The position numbers were made by a program, and so were the translations under genes. Shown here piece after piece: positions 17,051-26,077 of a stretch of DNA of 64,000 nt (within the stretch, counting starts at the first letter, position 1; each line of letters begins with the position of its first letter). A model generated the notes under the pieces. That model was not told the origin of the DNA and did not search any database. It was given only the letters and a program-made list of their open reading frames with translations. This DNA comes from Rhizobium oryzihabitans (GTDB lineage: Bacteria; Pseudomonadota; Alphaproteobacteria; Rhizobiales; Rhizobiaceae): contig NZ_CP048632.1 of NCBI RefSeq assembly GCF_010669145.1, positions 744,001-808,000 of the forward strand. Direction: 5' to 3'.

Positions 17051-18182
17051 TCAGTCGATATCAGCCACTTCCACATCCGCGCCGCCGCTGATGCGATGTG
17101 CGAGAGCCGCTTCCATGAATTCGTTCAGATCGCCGTCCAGCACGTTGCCGGGTGCGGTGCTTTCTACACCGGTGCGCAGGTCCTTGACCAGCTGGTAGGG
17201 CTGCAGAACGTAGGAACGGATCTGGTGGCCCCAGCCGATATCGGTCTTGGACGCCGCCTGGGCGTTTGCCGCCTCTTCCCGCTTCTGCAGTTCCACCTCG
17301 TAAAGGCGAGCGCGCAGCATGTCCCACGCCTTGGCGCGGTTCTTGTGCTGCGACCGCTCCTGCTGGCAGGCAACAGCGATGCCGGTCGGAATGTGTGTGA
17401 TGCGCACGGCCGAATCCGTGGTGTTGACGTGCTGGCCGCCCGCACCGGACGAACGATAGGTATCTATGCGGCAATCGCTTTCGTTGACATCGATCTGGAT
17501 CGAATCATCAACCACTGGGTAGACCCAGACTGAGGAGAACGATGTGTGGCGACGCGCATTGCTGTCATAGGGCGAAATACGGACCAGGCGGTGGACGCCA
17601 GATTCCGTCTTCAGCCAGCCGAAGGCATTGTGGCCCTTGACGAGGATTGTCGCGGATTTGATGCCGGCCTCTTCGCCGTCGTGAACTTCCAGCACCTCGA
17701 CCTTGAAACCTTCACGGTCCGCCCAGCGGGTATACATGCGCAGCAGCATGTTCGCCCAGTCCTGGCTTTCCGTGCCGCCGGCGCCGGAGTGCACTTCGAG
17801 ATAGGTATCGTTGCCATCGGCCTCGCCCGAAAGCATGGCTTCCACCTGACGGCGGTTCGCCTCGCTCTTCAGCGCCTTCAGCGAGTCCTCGGCGTCCTTG
17901 ACGATTTCGTCGTCGCCTTCCATCTCGCCGAGTTCGATCAGCTCGATATTGTCCCTGAGCTGCTGCTCAAGCGCCTTCACGCCATTGATGCTGTCATCCA
18001 GCTGCTGGCGCTCGCGCATCAGTTTCTGGGCCTCTGAGGCATCGTTCCAGAGGGTCGGATCCTCTGCCTTGTTATTCAACCAGTCCAGCCGTCTTATCGC
18101 CTGGTCCCAGTCAAAGATGCCTCCTCAGCAGGCTTATGGCCTGCTTGATTTCGTCGACTACATTCACGATTTCATTGCGCAT
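17051..18182 (-). CDS. prfB: peptide chain release factor 2, made by programmed +1 frameshift
   Basis: Terminates translation at UGA and UAA. Reading begins at the ATG at 18182 ([19 protein letters not shown]...). After codon 23 (CTT) an in-frame TGA blocks the zero frame, and a +1 shift resumes at GAC (18112). The product is 376 residues, the usual RF2 length. The peptidyl-transferase loop contains [20 protein letters not shown], with the universally conserved GGQ. Without the frameshift the remaining frame would start only at 18079. It lies downstream of mrcA on the same strand. Confidence 0.95.
18110..18125 (-). other. programmed +1 frameshift site of prfB
   Basis: On the minus strand an internal Shine-Dalgarno sequence AGGAGG (18125-18120) stands 3 bases before CTT-TGA-C (18116-18110). 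This is the classical autoregulatory RF2 element: when RF2 is scarce the ribosome slips forward on CTT and bypasses the UGA. Confidence 0.93.
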
Positions 18183-18230
18183 TTCGCTGGTTCTTCACCT
18201 TCATTGAAACTCGTTGCTCAAATAAATGCG

Positions 18231-18260
18231 GGGGGCGCGGATGTAAAGACCCGCGCCCCC
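18231..18260 (-). terminator. GC-rich hairpin after mrcA
   Basis: GGGGGCGCGG (18231-18240) and CCGCGCCCCC (18251-18260) form a perfect 10-bp stem with a 10-base loop, 20 bases after the mrcA stop and before prfB. On the minus strand it is followed by CGCATTTATTTG, a weak T-tract, so termination may be partial and let some transcripts reach prfB. Confidence 0.6.
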
Positions 18261-18280
18261 GCCAAACTCCACGACTGGTA

Positions 18281-20728
18281 TCAATAAAGACCGCCGCCAC
18301 CGCCGGTGATGGCCTGCTGGGCCTGCGGCGAGGTCTTCAGAATATCTTCCTGCGACATGTAACCCTCCGCGCCGATCACCGAGAAGCTGGAAGCAGGACC
18401 CGTGCCCGGCTTGAAGGCTTCCATGATGGTATCAGGTTCCCCTTCAACCGCCGCCATGCCGGTCTTGCGGTTGACGGCGACGAAGTTCATGCCAGCGGGC
18501 ACGATGAACTTGCTCGGCTCCATATGCTTGACCGCATCGGCGATGAATTCGCCGAAGATCGGCGCCGACAGCGAACCGCCCGTACCGCCGCGACCAAGAG
18601 GCGCCGGCGAATCGAAACCGATATAGAGACCGGCGACCATGTCCGGCGTGTAACCGACGAACCAGGCATCCTTTTCATCGTTGGTGGTGCCCGTCTTGCC
18701 GGCGACCGGCAGATCGACCTTGATCTTGCCTGCCGCGGTACCGCGCTGGACGACGCCTTCCAGCATGGAGGTCGTCTGGTAAGCGGTCATCGGGTCGAGA
18801 ACCTGCTCGCGATTGTCGACGATGACCGGCTCATCCTGATTTTGCCAGCTGGTGGCGTTGCAGCCCTCGCAGGCGCGCTCCTCGTGCCGGAAGATCGTCT
18901 TGCCGTAACGGTCCTGGATGCGGTCGATCAGCGTCGGCTTGATCTGCTTGCCGCCATTGGCAATGACCGAATAGGCCGAAACCATGCGCATGACGGTGGT
19001 TTCACCCGAACCGAGCGACATTGCGAGAAGCGGCGGCATCTTGTCGTAGATACCGAAGCGTTCGGCATATTCCGCCACCAGATTCATGCCCATGTCCTGC
19101 GCCAGACGCACGGTCATAAGGTTTCTGGATTTTTCGATGCCGAGACGCAGGGTCGACGGACCGGCGGAACCCCCGCCGTAATTCTGCGGTTTCCAGACCT
19201 GACCGCCCGACACAACTTCGATTGGCGCATCGAGAATGACCGATGCCGGGGTATAACCATTGTCCAGCGCTGCCGCGTAGATGAACGGCTTGAAGGAAGA
19301 GCCAGGCTGGCGCATCGCCTGCGTGGAGCGGTTGAATTCCGACTGCGCATAGGAGAAGCCGCCGACCATGGCCAGAACACGGCCGGTATGCGGGTCCATC
19401 ACCACCATGCCGCCCTGCACTTTCGGCGGCTGGCGCAGGCGGTATTCGTTACCGGAATTGGAAAGCGGCTGCGCATAAACGACGTCTCCCACCGAGAGAA
19501 CACCGACCGGCGACTTGGCGGTCGCCTTTTTGCCGGTCGCATCGCGATAGGCCCAGCGCATGTTTTCAGCGGAGATGTGACCGCGCGTGCGCTTGTCACC
19601 GTCTTCCGTCTCCGTATCCGCCTGTACGCCGATATCGACGCCATCGGCAGCAACGGCGAGCACGACCGCAACCTTCCATTCCGGAACGTCGCGCAGGCCC
19701 TTCACCTTGGCGAGAGCGGCCGTCCAGTCGCCGGCAGTCTCGATCTTTTCGGCGGCTCCACGGAAACCACGGCGCTCGTCATATTGAACGAGACCATCCT
19801 GAAGCGCCTTGCGGGCCTCCATCTGAATCTGCGGATCGAAAGATGTGCGAACCGACAGCCCGCCTTCGAGAAGCGCTTCCTCGCCGTATTTCTCGACGAT
19901 CTGGCGGCGGACTTCCTCTGCGAAATAATCGGACGCGAAAATATGAGCGCCGCCACGGCGCAGATTGACACCAAGCGGCTGCTTTTTGGCGTCAGTGGCG
20001 TCGGCGACGGTGATGTAGCCGTTTTCAGCCATGCGATCAATCACCCAGTCGCGGCGCTCGAGAGCCGCCTTTTCGCGACGGATCGGGTGGTAGTTGGCCG
20101 GTCCCTTCGGCAGCGATGCGAGATAGGCGGTCTCCGCGATCGTCAGTTCCGTCACCGATTTGTTGAAATAGGTGAGCGCCGCACCGGCAATGCCGTAGGA
20201 ATTCAGGCCGAAGAAAATCTCGTTGAGATAAAGTTCGAGAATCTTGTCCTTGGAATAGGTCTGCTCGATGCGGAAGGAGAGAATGGCTTCCTTGAGCTTG
20301 CGGTCGATAGTCTGGTCGTTGGTCAGAAGGAAGTTCTTCGCCACCTGCTGGGTGATGGTGGACGCGCCGACCGGACGGCGGCCGGAGCCGAGATTCTGGA
20401 TATTGACGAGAATGGCGCGGCCGAGACCAAAGACGTCGACACCCGGATGGTTGTAGAAATTCTTGTCTTCCGCCGAAAGGAAAGCGGCCTTCACCCGGTC
20501 GGGGATGGCCTGGATCGGCAGGAACAGGCGCTTCTCATGGGCGTATTCCGCCATCAGCGCGCCGTTGCCGGCGTGCACGCGGGTCGTCACCGGCGGCTCA
20601 TACGTGCTCAGAACTGCATAATCCGGCAGGTCCTTCGTCACGCCGTGCAAATAAATTGCACCGGCGGCGGCGGCGCACAGGAAGAGCACGCTGGCCAAGC
20701 CGAAAAAATATCCAATCAGTCTGATCAT
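18281..20728 (-). CDS. mrcA: penicillin-binding protein 1A, bifunctional transglycosylase/transpeptidase
   Basis: 815 residues. An N-terminal membrane anchor (IGYFFGLASVLFLCAAAAGAIYL) is followed by the GT51 transglycosylase domain with motifs AEDKNFYNHPGVD, GASTITQQVAKN and RKLKEAILSFRIEQ. An OB-like insert and the transpeptidase domain follow, with SSFK as the active-site serine motif (MRQPGSSFKPFIYA) and KTGT (VAGKTGTTNDEKDAWFVG). It polymerises and crosslinks periplasmic peptidoglycan. In Agrobacterium PBP1a is the major enzyme of polar growth, which makes its presence near gpr notable. A short C-terminal Gly-rich tail ends the protein. Followed by prfB on the same strand. Confidence 0.95.
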   Translation of the reverse strand: MIRLIGYFFGLASVLFLCAAAAGAIYLHGVTKDLPDYAVLSTYEPPVTTRVHAGNGALMAEYAHEKRLFLPIQAIPDRVKAAFLSAEDKNFYNHPGVDVFGLGRAILVNIQNLGSGRRPVGASTITQQVAKNFLLTNDQTIDRKLKEAILSFRIEQTYSKDKILELYLNEIFFGLNSYGIAGAALTYFNKSVTELTIAETAYLASLPKGPANYHPIRREKAALERRDWVIDRMAENGYITVADATDAKKQPLGVNLRRGGAHIFASDYFAEEVRRQIVEKYGEEALLEGGLSVRTSFDPQIQMEARKALQDGLVQYDERRGFRGAAEKIETAGDWTAALAKVKGLRDVPEWKVAVVLAVAADGVDIGVQADTETEDGDKRTRGHISAENMRWAYRDATGKKATAKSPVGVLSVGDVVYAQPLSNSGNEYRLRQPPKVQGGMVVMDPHTGRVLAMVGGFSYAQSEFNRSTQAMRQPGSSFKPFIYAAALDNGYTPASVILDAPIEVVSGGQVWKPQNYGGGSAGPSTLRLGIEKSRNLMTVRLAQDMGMNLVAEYAERFGIYDKMPPLLAMSLGSGETTVMRMVSAYSVIANGGKQIKPTLIDRIQDRYGKTIFRHEERACEGCNATSWQNQDEPVIVDNREQVLDPMTAYQTTSMLEGVVQRGTAAGKIKVDLPVAGKTGTTNDEKDAWFVGYTPDMVAGLYIGFDSPAPLGRGGTGGSLSAPIFGEFIADAVKHMEPSKFIVPAGMNFVAVNRKTGMAAVEGEPDTIMEAFKPGTGPASSFSVIGAEGYMSQEDILKTSPQAQQAITGGGGGLY

Positions 20729-21055
20729 ACCAAGCTACCGATAATTCGAATCGTAACCATCAACGCCCGACGATATACGGGCGCATCCTTGCATATCGCG
20801 TGCCGTTTTGCACACCATACCTTCGATGACAAGCCGGATACGGTAGCATTCGCCGATATGTTACCGGGCCAACCACCGCAATCGCGTCTGTGTCGCTTCG
20901 CGGATTGCCACCGAATCCGCTTCCCGAGTAACGCGGCGAATGTGAGTAAAATAGGGCTTCGAGGCCTTAATCGTCCGCAAGGTCAAAGAATTGAACAGCT
21001 TTTCGGGCGCAAGCGGCATGGCGGCAACAGGATCATTGTACCGGCGGCTGGCGCT
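20729..21055. other. intergenic region between amiC and mrcA, nothing recognised
   Basis: 327 bases between two minus-strand genes. Presumably it contains the mrcA promoter near 20740-20800, but I find no convincing hexamers, terminator or small gene. Confidence 0.4.
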
Positions 21056-22315
21056 TCAGCCACCGTTCGCCATGGCCTTGGCACGGTATCGTCCGACCGC
21101 CGTTGCCAGCCTGTCGGCCACCTTCTTGCGCCATTCGCCATCGAGAAGCAGTTTTTCGTCTTCCGCATTGGAGAGAAAACCGAGCTCCAGCAGAACAGAG
21201 GGCACGTCATGGGCGCGCAGCACCATGAAACCGGCATAACGATGCGGATTGTTGATGAGGCCGACCTGCCCCTCGAAGGAGGACACGATGTTTTCGGCCA
21301 GCGTCACCGAAAAGGCCTGGGTTTCGCGGCGGGTGAAATCGAGCAGGATATCGGCGACTTCCGGCGGCTCGGTGGAGGCGGCCACGCCGGCAATCTGGTC
21401 GGACTTGTTTTCTCGCTCCGCCAGCTCCTGCGCCTGCCTGTCCGAGGCGCGGTCGGACAATGTATAGACGGTCGCGCCACGGATGCCCTTCTGCTTCAGC
21501 GTATCGGCATGCACCGAGATGAACAGGTTGGCATTGTTCTGCCGGGCGATCGTCACCCGTTCGGACAGGGCAAGAAAGGTATCGGCATCACGGGTCAGGA
21601 ACGCCTTGATGCCGGGCTCACGGTTCAGCCGTTCCGCAAGTTCCCTGGCAAAGTTCAGCGTGATGACCTTTTCTTCCGTGCCGGTCACACCGCCGGTCGC
21701 ACCGGCATCGATGCCGCCATGGCCGGCATCGACCGCAATGACGAATTCCGCCTGGCGCGATGTCTTATCGCCGGGGCTGATCGCGGCCGTGGTGACGGGC
21801 GCCGGCACCTGCCACTGCTGCTCCTTCACCAGTTCGGCGAATTTACCCTTGGTGGTGATCTCCGTATCCAGCACGAAACGGAAAGAGGCGCCATCTTCGC
21901 CCTTCTTCGTCTCTGCAACCGCCACCTGAACCGGCTTTTTCGCCGTCAGCACGATACGGGCGCTGTTTTGCCCCATGCTGCCGAAGCGGATATCGGAAAA
22001 AAGGCCTGTCGGTTTGAGATCGGAGGCGGGAAAGGTGAAATTCACCGCGGGAAAGTCCACGACGATGCGGGCGGGCGAATCGAGATAGTGGACATCGAAT
22101 TCCGGCTCCTCGGCAAAATCGAGGACGATGCGGGTACGCGCCTCGTCGCCGATGATGCGGGCCTGATGGACGACAAGCGGTTCGACGGCAAAGGCTGCGG
22201 GAGCGGCGGAAACATATGCGGTGACAAGAAATGAGAAGGCGCCCGCAATCCGCGCGATTCGCGCGCCAAGCGGCCCTGCCCCACGGAATATCGCTGCGCT
22301 GCGCGTGAAATTCAT
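21056..22315 (-). CDS. amiC: N-acetylmuramoyl-L-alanine amidase, AmiC type
   Basis: Periplasmic zinc amidase that cleaves septal peptidoglycan. 419 residues from the ATG at 22315, beginning with a signal peptide (to about AAFAVEPL). An N-terminal AMIN domain is suggested by RIVLDFAEEPEFDVHYLDSPARIVVDFP. The Amidase_3 domain has zinc ligands in VDAGHGGIDAGA and ISVHADT, and the catalytic Glu region VLLELGFLSNAED. An alternative upstream ATG at 22450 would bury the signal peptide. Located before mrcA on the same strand. Confidence 0.92.
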   Translation of the reverse strand: MNFTRSAAIFRGAGPLGARIARIAGAFSFLVTAYVSAAPAAFAVEPLVVHQARIIGDEARTRIVLDFAEEPEFDVHYLDSPARIVVDFPAVNFTFPASDLKPTGLFSDIRFGSMGQNSARIVLTAKKPVQVAVAETKKGEDGASFRFVLDTEITTKGKFAELVKEQQWQVPAPVTTAAISPGDKTSRQAEFVIAVDAGHGGIDAGATGGVTGTEEKVITLNFARELAERLNREPGIKAFLTRDADTFLALSERVTIARQNNANLFISVHADTLKQKGIRGATVYTLSDRASDRQAQELAERENKSDQIAGVAASTEPPEVADILLDFTRRETQAFSVTLAENIVSSFEGQVGLINNPHRYAGFMVLRAHDVPSVLLELGFLSNAEDEKLLLDGEWRKKVADRLATAVGRYRAKAMANGG

Positions 22316-22960
22316 GGTCTTCAAGAAATTCCGTATTTCAGTCGTTTTCGATAAATGGGGCGGAAAAGCGCCGGGAACGGCACCGTTTCGACCACGCCGG
22401 ACGATTGTTTTCGCGTTTGCGCCCCACAATCGCAGGCGTTGGTGAACCAATTATTAACCCGGAAATTCCACCAATAATATGGCATATTTAGCCAGCCTAT
22501 TGCTATTATGACAGAGAAAACATACAACACGCGGGAGGGTTAAAAGTGTTGACGGGATAGATGCCCGCCGGCTGCCAATCGAAAAAGACGCTGGCGCTGC
22601 AAATCGGGCAATCATCTGCCGTCGTTACATTTATCCTGAAACTGGATCAATTCCGGCCGTGGCCGGAGACCTACCCGGTGGTCATGCCACCGCCGCTCTG
22701 AGGAGAGCAAATTCATCGGACCCCAAGGGGTCTATATATTATTGTCGTTCCGCCTGGCCAATGATGTCGCAGCAGTTTTCACATGAACCGGATACCAGGA
22801 GCAGGCCAAGCGCCTCGCCGTCGGTCCGGATGCTGCCAGTTTACAGAGGCCCGGCTGGAGACTTCATTTCCGGCACATCCTTGCACTCATATGAAAGGCC
22901 CGTCCTCATGGCGGGCCTGTTCTCGTATAAAACAAGGCTGCGCCGAGGAGCACAGCTTAC
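22316..22960 (+). promoter_or_regulatory. long rne leader/promoter region with several hairpins
   Basis: 645 bases without a gene between divergent amiC and rne. The part left of about 22540 is AT-rich and probably holds promoters. The right half folds on the plus strand: GACCCC-AA-GGGGTC (22719-22732), a CCGGCC/GGCCGG stem near 22650-22670, and AGGCCCG/CGGGCCT (22896-22902/22912-22918), the last about 40 bases before the rne start. RNase E commonly regulates its own mRNA through a structured leader. That role is inference here. Confidence 0.45.
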
Positions 22961-25888
22961 ATGGCAGACAAAATGCTTATCGACGCCTCCCACGAAGAGG
23001 AGACACGCGTAGTCGTTGTCCGTGGGAACCGGATCGAAGAATTCGATTTTGAATCGGAGCACAAGAAACAGATCCGCGGCAACATCTACCTTGCCAAGGT
23101 CACGCGGGTTGAACCCTCCCTTCAGGCGGCATTCGTCGATTACGGTGGAAACCGCCACGGCTTTCTCGCTTTTGCGGAAATCCACCCGGACTACTACCAG
23201 ATTCCGCTTGCCGACCGTCAGGCCCTCTTGAAGGCGGAAGCCGAGGATCATCGCCGCAGCGACGACTTCGAATCGGCCGACACCCCCGAACCCGGCGCGC
23301 CGGCCATCGACCTTTCGCAGGTTGACCAGCCCGATGTCGGCATTGTCGCCGTCAGCGAAGCCACGGAGACCGTGGTGACGGAAGATGCCGCGCCCGCCGC
23401 CGAGGCCGTATCCGAGGAAACAGCCGTCGCAGCCGTCGAGACTGTCGCCGAAGACGCGCCCGCCGAGGAAGAAAAGCCGAAGAAGCGTACCCGTCGCCCC
23501 CGCGCCAAGAAGAAAACCGCTGAAGAAATTGCAGCCGAAACCGCTGAGGCTTCTTCCGAGGAAGATGGCAGCACCGGCGGCGAAATGGCCGCCATGGTCG
23601 ATACCGATACGATTTCCGAGGAAGTCGAAGGCCTTCGTCGTGGCAATGACGACGACGATGATGACGACGATGATGACGATCATCACGAAAAGGAAGTGAT
23701 CGAATCCGTTGGCGCAGAAGACGCCATGGAAGAGGTTCCCGATCGCGTCGCCCGCAAGCCGCGCAAGCAGTACCGCATCCAGGAAGTCATCAAGCGCCGC
23801 CAGATCCTTCTGGTGCAGGTCGCCAAGGAAGAACGCGGCAACAAGGGTGCCGCACTCACCACCTATCTGTCGCTGGCCGGCCGTTATTCCGTGCTGATGC
23901 CGAATACGGCACGTGGCGGCGGCATTTCCCGCAAGATCACCCAGCCGACGGACCGCAAGCGCCTGAAGGAAATCGCGCGCGATCTGGAAGTACCGCAGGG
24001 CATGGGCGTCATTCTGCGCACCGCAGGCGCCAACCGTACCCGCGTCGAGATCAAGCGCGACTTCGAATATCTGATGCGCCTGTGGGAAAACGTTCGCACC
24101 CTGACGCTGAATTCCACGGCTCCCTGCCTCGTTTACGAGGAAGGCTCGCTCATCAAGCGTTCGATCCGCGATCTCTACAACAAGGATATCAGCGAGATCA
24201 TCGTTTCCGGCGAGGAAGGCTATCGTGAAGCGAAAGACTTCATGAAGATGCTGATGCCGAGCCATGCCAAGGTGGTTCAGCCTTACCGCGACATTCACCC
24301 GATCTTCTCGCGCTCCGGCATCGAAGCCCAGCTCGACCGCATGCTGCAGCCGCAGGTGACGCTGAAATCGGGCGGTTACCTCATCATCAACCAGACCGAA
24401 GCACTGGTTTCCATCGACGTGAACTCGGGCCGCTCGACCCGCGAGCATTCCATCGAGGAAACAGCGCTGACGACCAACCTCGAGGCAGCGGAAGAAGTTG
24501 CACGGCAATTGCGTCTTCGCGACCTTGCCGGCCTCGTCGTCATCGACTTCATCGACATGGAAGAAAAGCGCAACAATCGCGCTGTCGAGAAGAAGCTCAA
24601 GGATTGCCTGAAGAACGACCGCGCACGCATCCAGGTCGGCCGCATCTCGCATTTCGGCCTCTTGGAAATGTCGCGCCAGCGCATCCGCGCTTCCGTGCTG
24701 GAATCGACCACGCAGGTCTGCCAGCATTGCGGCGGCACGGGTCATGTGCGCTCGGAATCCTCCATTGCGCTGCATGTTCTGCGCGGCATCGAGGAATATC
24801 TGCTGCGCAATACCACGCACAACATCACCGTAAGGACGACGCCGGAAACGGCGCTTTACCTGCTCAACCACAAGCGCGGCACGATCGTCGATTATGAAGG
24901 CCGCTTCGGCGTGTCGATCATCATTGCCGCCGATTCGAGCGTCGGCGCGCAGCATTTCGCCATTGATCGCGGCGAAGCCGTCGAAAATCCGGTGAAGATC
25001 GAAAGCCTCATCCAGATGCTGCCAAGCTTCGTGGAAGAGGAAGACGATTTTGTCGCCGAGGTGGAAGAGGACGAAGACGAAGAAGAAATCGTCAAGGTCC
25101 AGAGCTCCGAACCGCGCCAGCAGCAGCAAAGCGACAATGGTGAGGACGGCAAGCGCAAGCGCAAGCGTCGTCGTCGCCGTCGTGGCAAGGGCGGACAAAA
25201 CGAACAGAACAATACGCTTGATGCCGAGGCCGGAAACGAAGGTGACGATTCGGATGATGACGATAACGTCGAAACCGATGATGCCGGAGCGGAAGCCGAT
25301 GAAAACGGCGTAAGCGAAGCTGCAAATTCCGATGAGGATGGCAAGCGCAAGCGCCGTCGTCGCGGCAAGCGCGGCGGTCGCCGCAACCGTGCCGAAGACG
25401 AGGCTCTGGATGCTGCAGGCGCGGAAGCCGGCGACGAAGGCGAGACGGAAGGTGAAGGCGAAGAGGTTCCCGCTGTAGCTGCGGTCGCCGAAGAGCCTAC
25501 AGCTGCCGCCGTGGTGGAAGGCGTTGTCGCCGACACCGTGGAAGAGGAAGCGCCGAAGAAGCCGCGCCGCACCCGCAAGGCCAAAGCCAAGACGGAAGAG
25601 GCACCGAAGGCAGAAGCCGTTGAAACGGTTGAACCGGTGGTCGTTGAGCCGGCAATCGTCGAAGCGACCGTCGTCGATGTCGCCATCGAGGAAGTCGGTG
25701 AAGCTTCGGCCGATCTCTCTTCTGAGCCGGAAGCACCCGCGAGCGAAGAAAAAGTCCGCGCGAACCGGGGCAGCAATGTCTCCAGTTCCGAGCCGGTGGT
25801 TACCTCTTCCGGTGCGCCCGCAAGCCCTGATGGTGATGAGCCGAAGCCGCGCAAGGGCGGCTGGTGGCAGCGCAAGGGCTTCTTCTGA
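22961..25888 (+). CDS. rne: ribonuclease E
   Basis: Single-strand endoribonuclease and scaffold of the RNA degradosome. 975 residues. An S1-type RNA-binding domain starts at once (RGNIYLAKVTRVEPSLQAAFVDYG) and is split by a long acidic/basic insertion (about 85-265) that includes 11 consecutive Asp (230-240). The 5'-sensor and DNase-I-like catalytic core follow, with metal-binding Asp486 (SIDVNSGRSTR) and the VIDFIDM motif (Asp529/532), then the Zn-link CQHCGGTG. The C-terminal third is disordered, with Arg-rich patches (KRKRKRRRRRRGKGG) typical of degradosome scaffolds, ending WWQRKGFF. RNase E is favoured over RNase G by the long tail. Confidence 0.95.
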   Translation: MADKMLIDASHEEETRVVVVRGNRIEEFDFESEHKKQIRGNIYLAKVTRVEPSLQAAFVDYGGNRHGFLAFAEIHPDYYQIPLADRQALLKAEAEDHRRSDDFESADTPEPGAPAIDLSQVDQPDVGIVAVSEATETVVTEDAAPAAEAVSEETAVAAVETVAEDAPAEEEKPKKRTRRPRAKKKTAEEIAAETAEASSEEDGSTGGEMAAMVDTDTISEEVEGLRRGNDDDDDDDDDDDHHEKEVIESVGAEDAMEEVPDRVARKPRKQYRIQEVIKRRQILLVQVAKEERGNKGAALTTYLSLAGRYSVLMPNTARGGGISRKITQPTDRKRLKEIARDLEVPQGMGVILRTAGANRTRVEIKRDFEYLMRLWENVRTLTLNSTAPCLVYEEGSLIKRSIRDLYNKDISEIIVSGEEGYREAKDFMKMLMPSHAKVVQPYRDIHPIFSRSGIEAQLDRMLQPQVTLKSGGYLIINQTEALVSIDVNSGRSTREHSIEETALTTNLEAAEEVARQLRLRDLAGLVVIDFIDMEEKRNNRAVEKKLKDCLKNDRARIQVGRISHFGLLEMSRQRIRASVLESTTQVCQHCGGTGHVRSESSIALHVLRGIEEYLLRNTTHNITVRTTPETALYLLNHKRGTIVDYEGRFGVSIIIAADSSVGAQHFAIDRGEAVENPVKIESLIQMLPSFVEEEDDFVAEVEEDEDEEEIVKVQSSEPRQQQQSDNGEDGKRKRKRRRRRRGKGGQNEQNNTLDAEAGNEGDDSDDDDNVETDDAGAEADENGVSEAANSDEDGKRKRRRRGKRGGRRNRAEDEALDAAGAEAGDEGETEGEGEEVPAVAAVAEEPTAAAVVEGVVADTVEEEAPKKPRRTRKAKAKTEEAPKAEAVETVEPVVVEPAIVEATVVDVAIEEVGEASADLSSEPEAPASEEKVRANRGSNVSSSEPVVTSSGAPASPDGDEPKPRKGGWWQRKGFF

Positions 25889-25910
25889 GAGAAGAAACTG
25901 GATTAAAAAA

Positions 25911-25937
25911 CGCCCGCAACCATGTTGCGGGCGTTTT
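25911..25937 (+). terminator. rne intrinsic terminator
   Basis: CGCCCGCAAC (25911-25920) and GTTGCGGGCG (25924-25933) form a perfect 10-bp stem with a 3-base loop and are followed by TTTT, preceded by AAAAAA. Confidence 0.9.
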
Positions 25938-26028
25938 GCTTTCGGTGGTGCAATAACGAGCGATTTCTATGCTTGAGCCGCTAATTGCGTCGGTTGAGAG
26001 ACCCTGCTTTTTGTAGTTGCTCTCCTTT

Positions 26029-26059
26029 CCTCATCCCTGTGCTTGTCACAGGGATGAGG
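26029..26059. repeat. 13-bp inverted repeat with CTTGT centre, rhizobial palindromic element type
   Basis: CCTCATCCCTGTG (26029-26041), loop CTTGT, CACAGGGATGAGG (26047-26059). It lies between rne and the convergent SDR gene, 19 bases from the latter's stop. The pattern TCATCC-x4-GCTTGT-x4-GGATGA also occurs in the larger palindrome at 35.7 kb, so the two look like members of one dispersed family. Confidence 0.75.
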
Positions 26060-26077
26060 GGCGAGGATACCCGCCCG

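Noticed and set aside
18524..22234. 3.7-kb open frame on the plus strand opposite mrcA and amiC
   Set aside because: It is an antisense shadow of two certain genes in GC-rich DNA, with no family resemblance and no ribosome-binding site. Similar long antisense frames opposite gpr (10810-13161) and rne (22841-25198) were dropped for the same reason.
22732..22737. CTATAT as -10 box of an rne promoter
   Set aside because: No -35-like hexamer 16-18 bases upstream, and it overlaps the GACCCCAAGGGGTC hairpin; not strong enough to list as a promoter.
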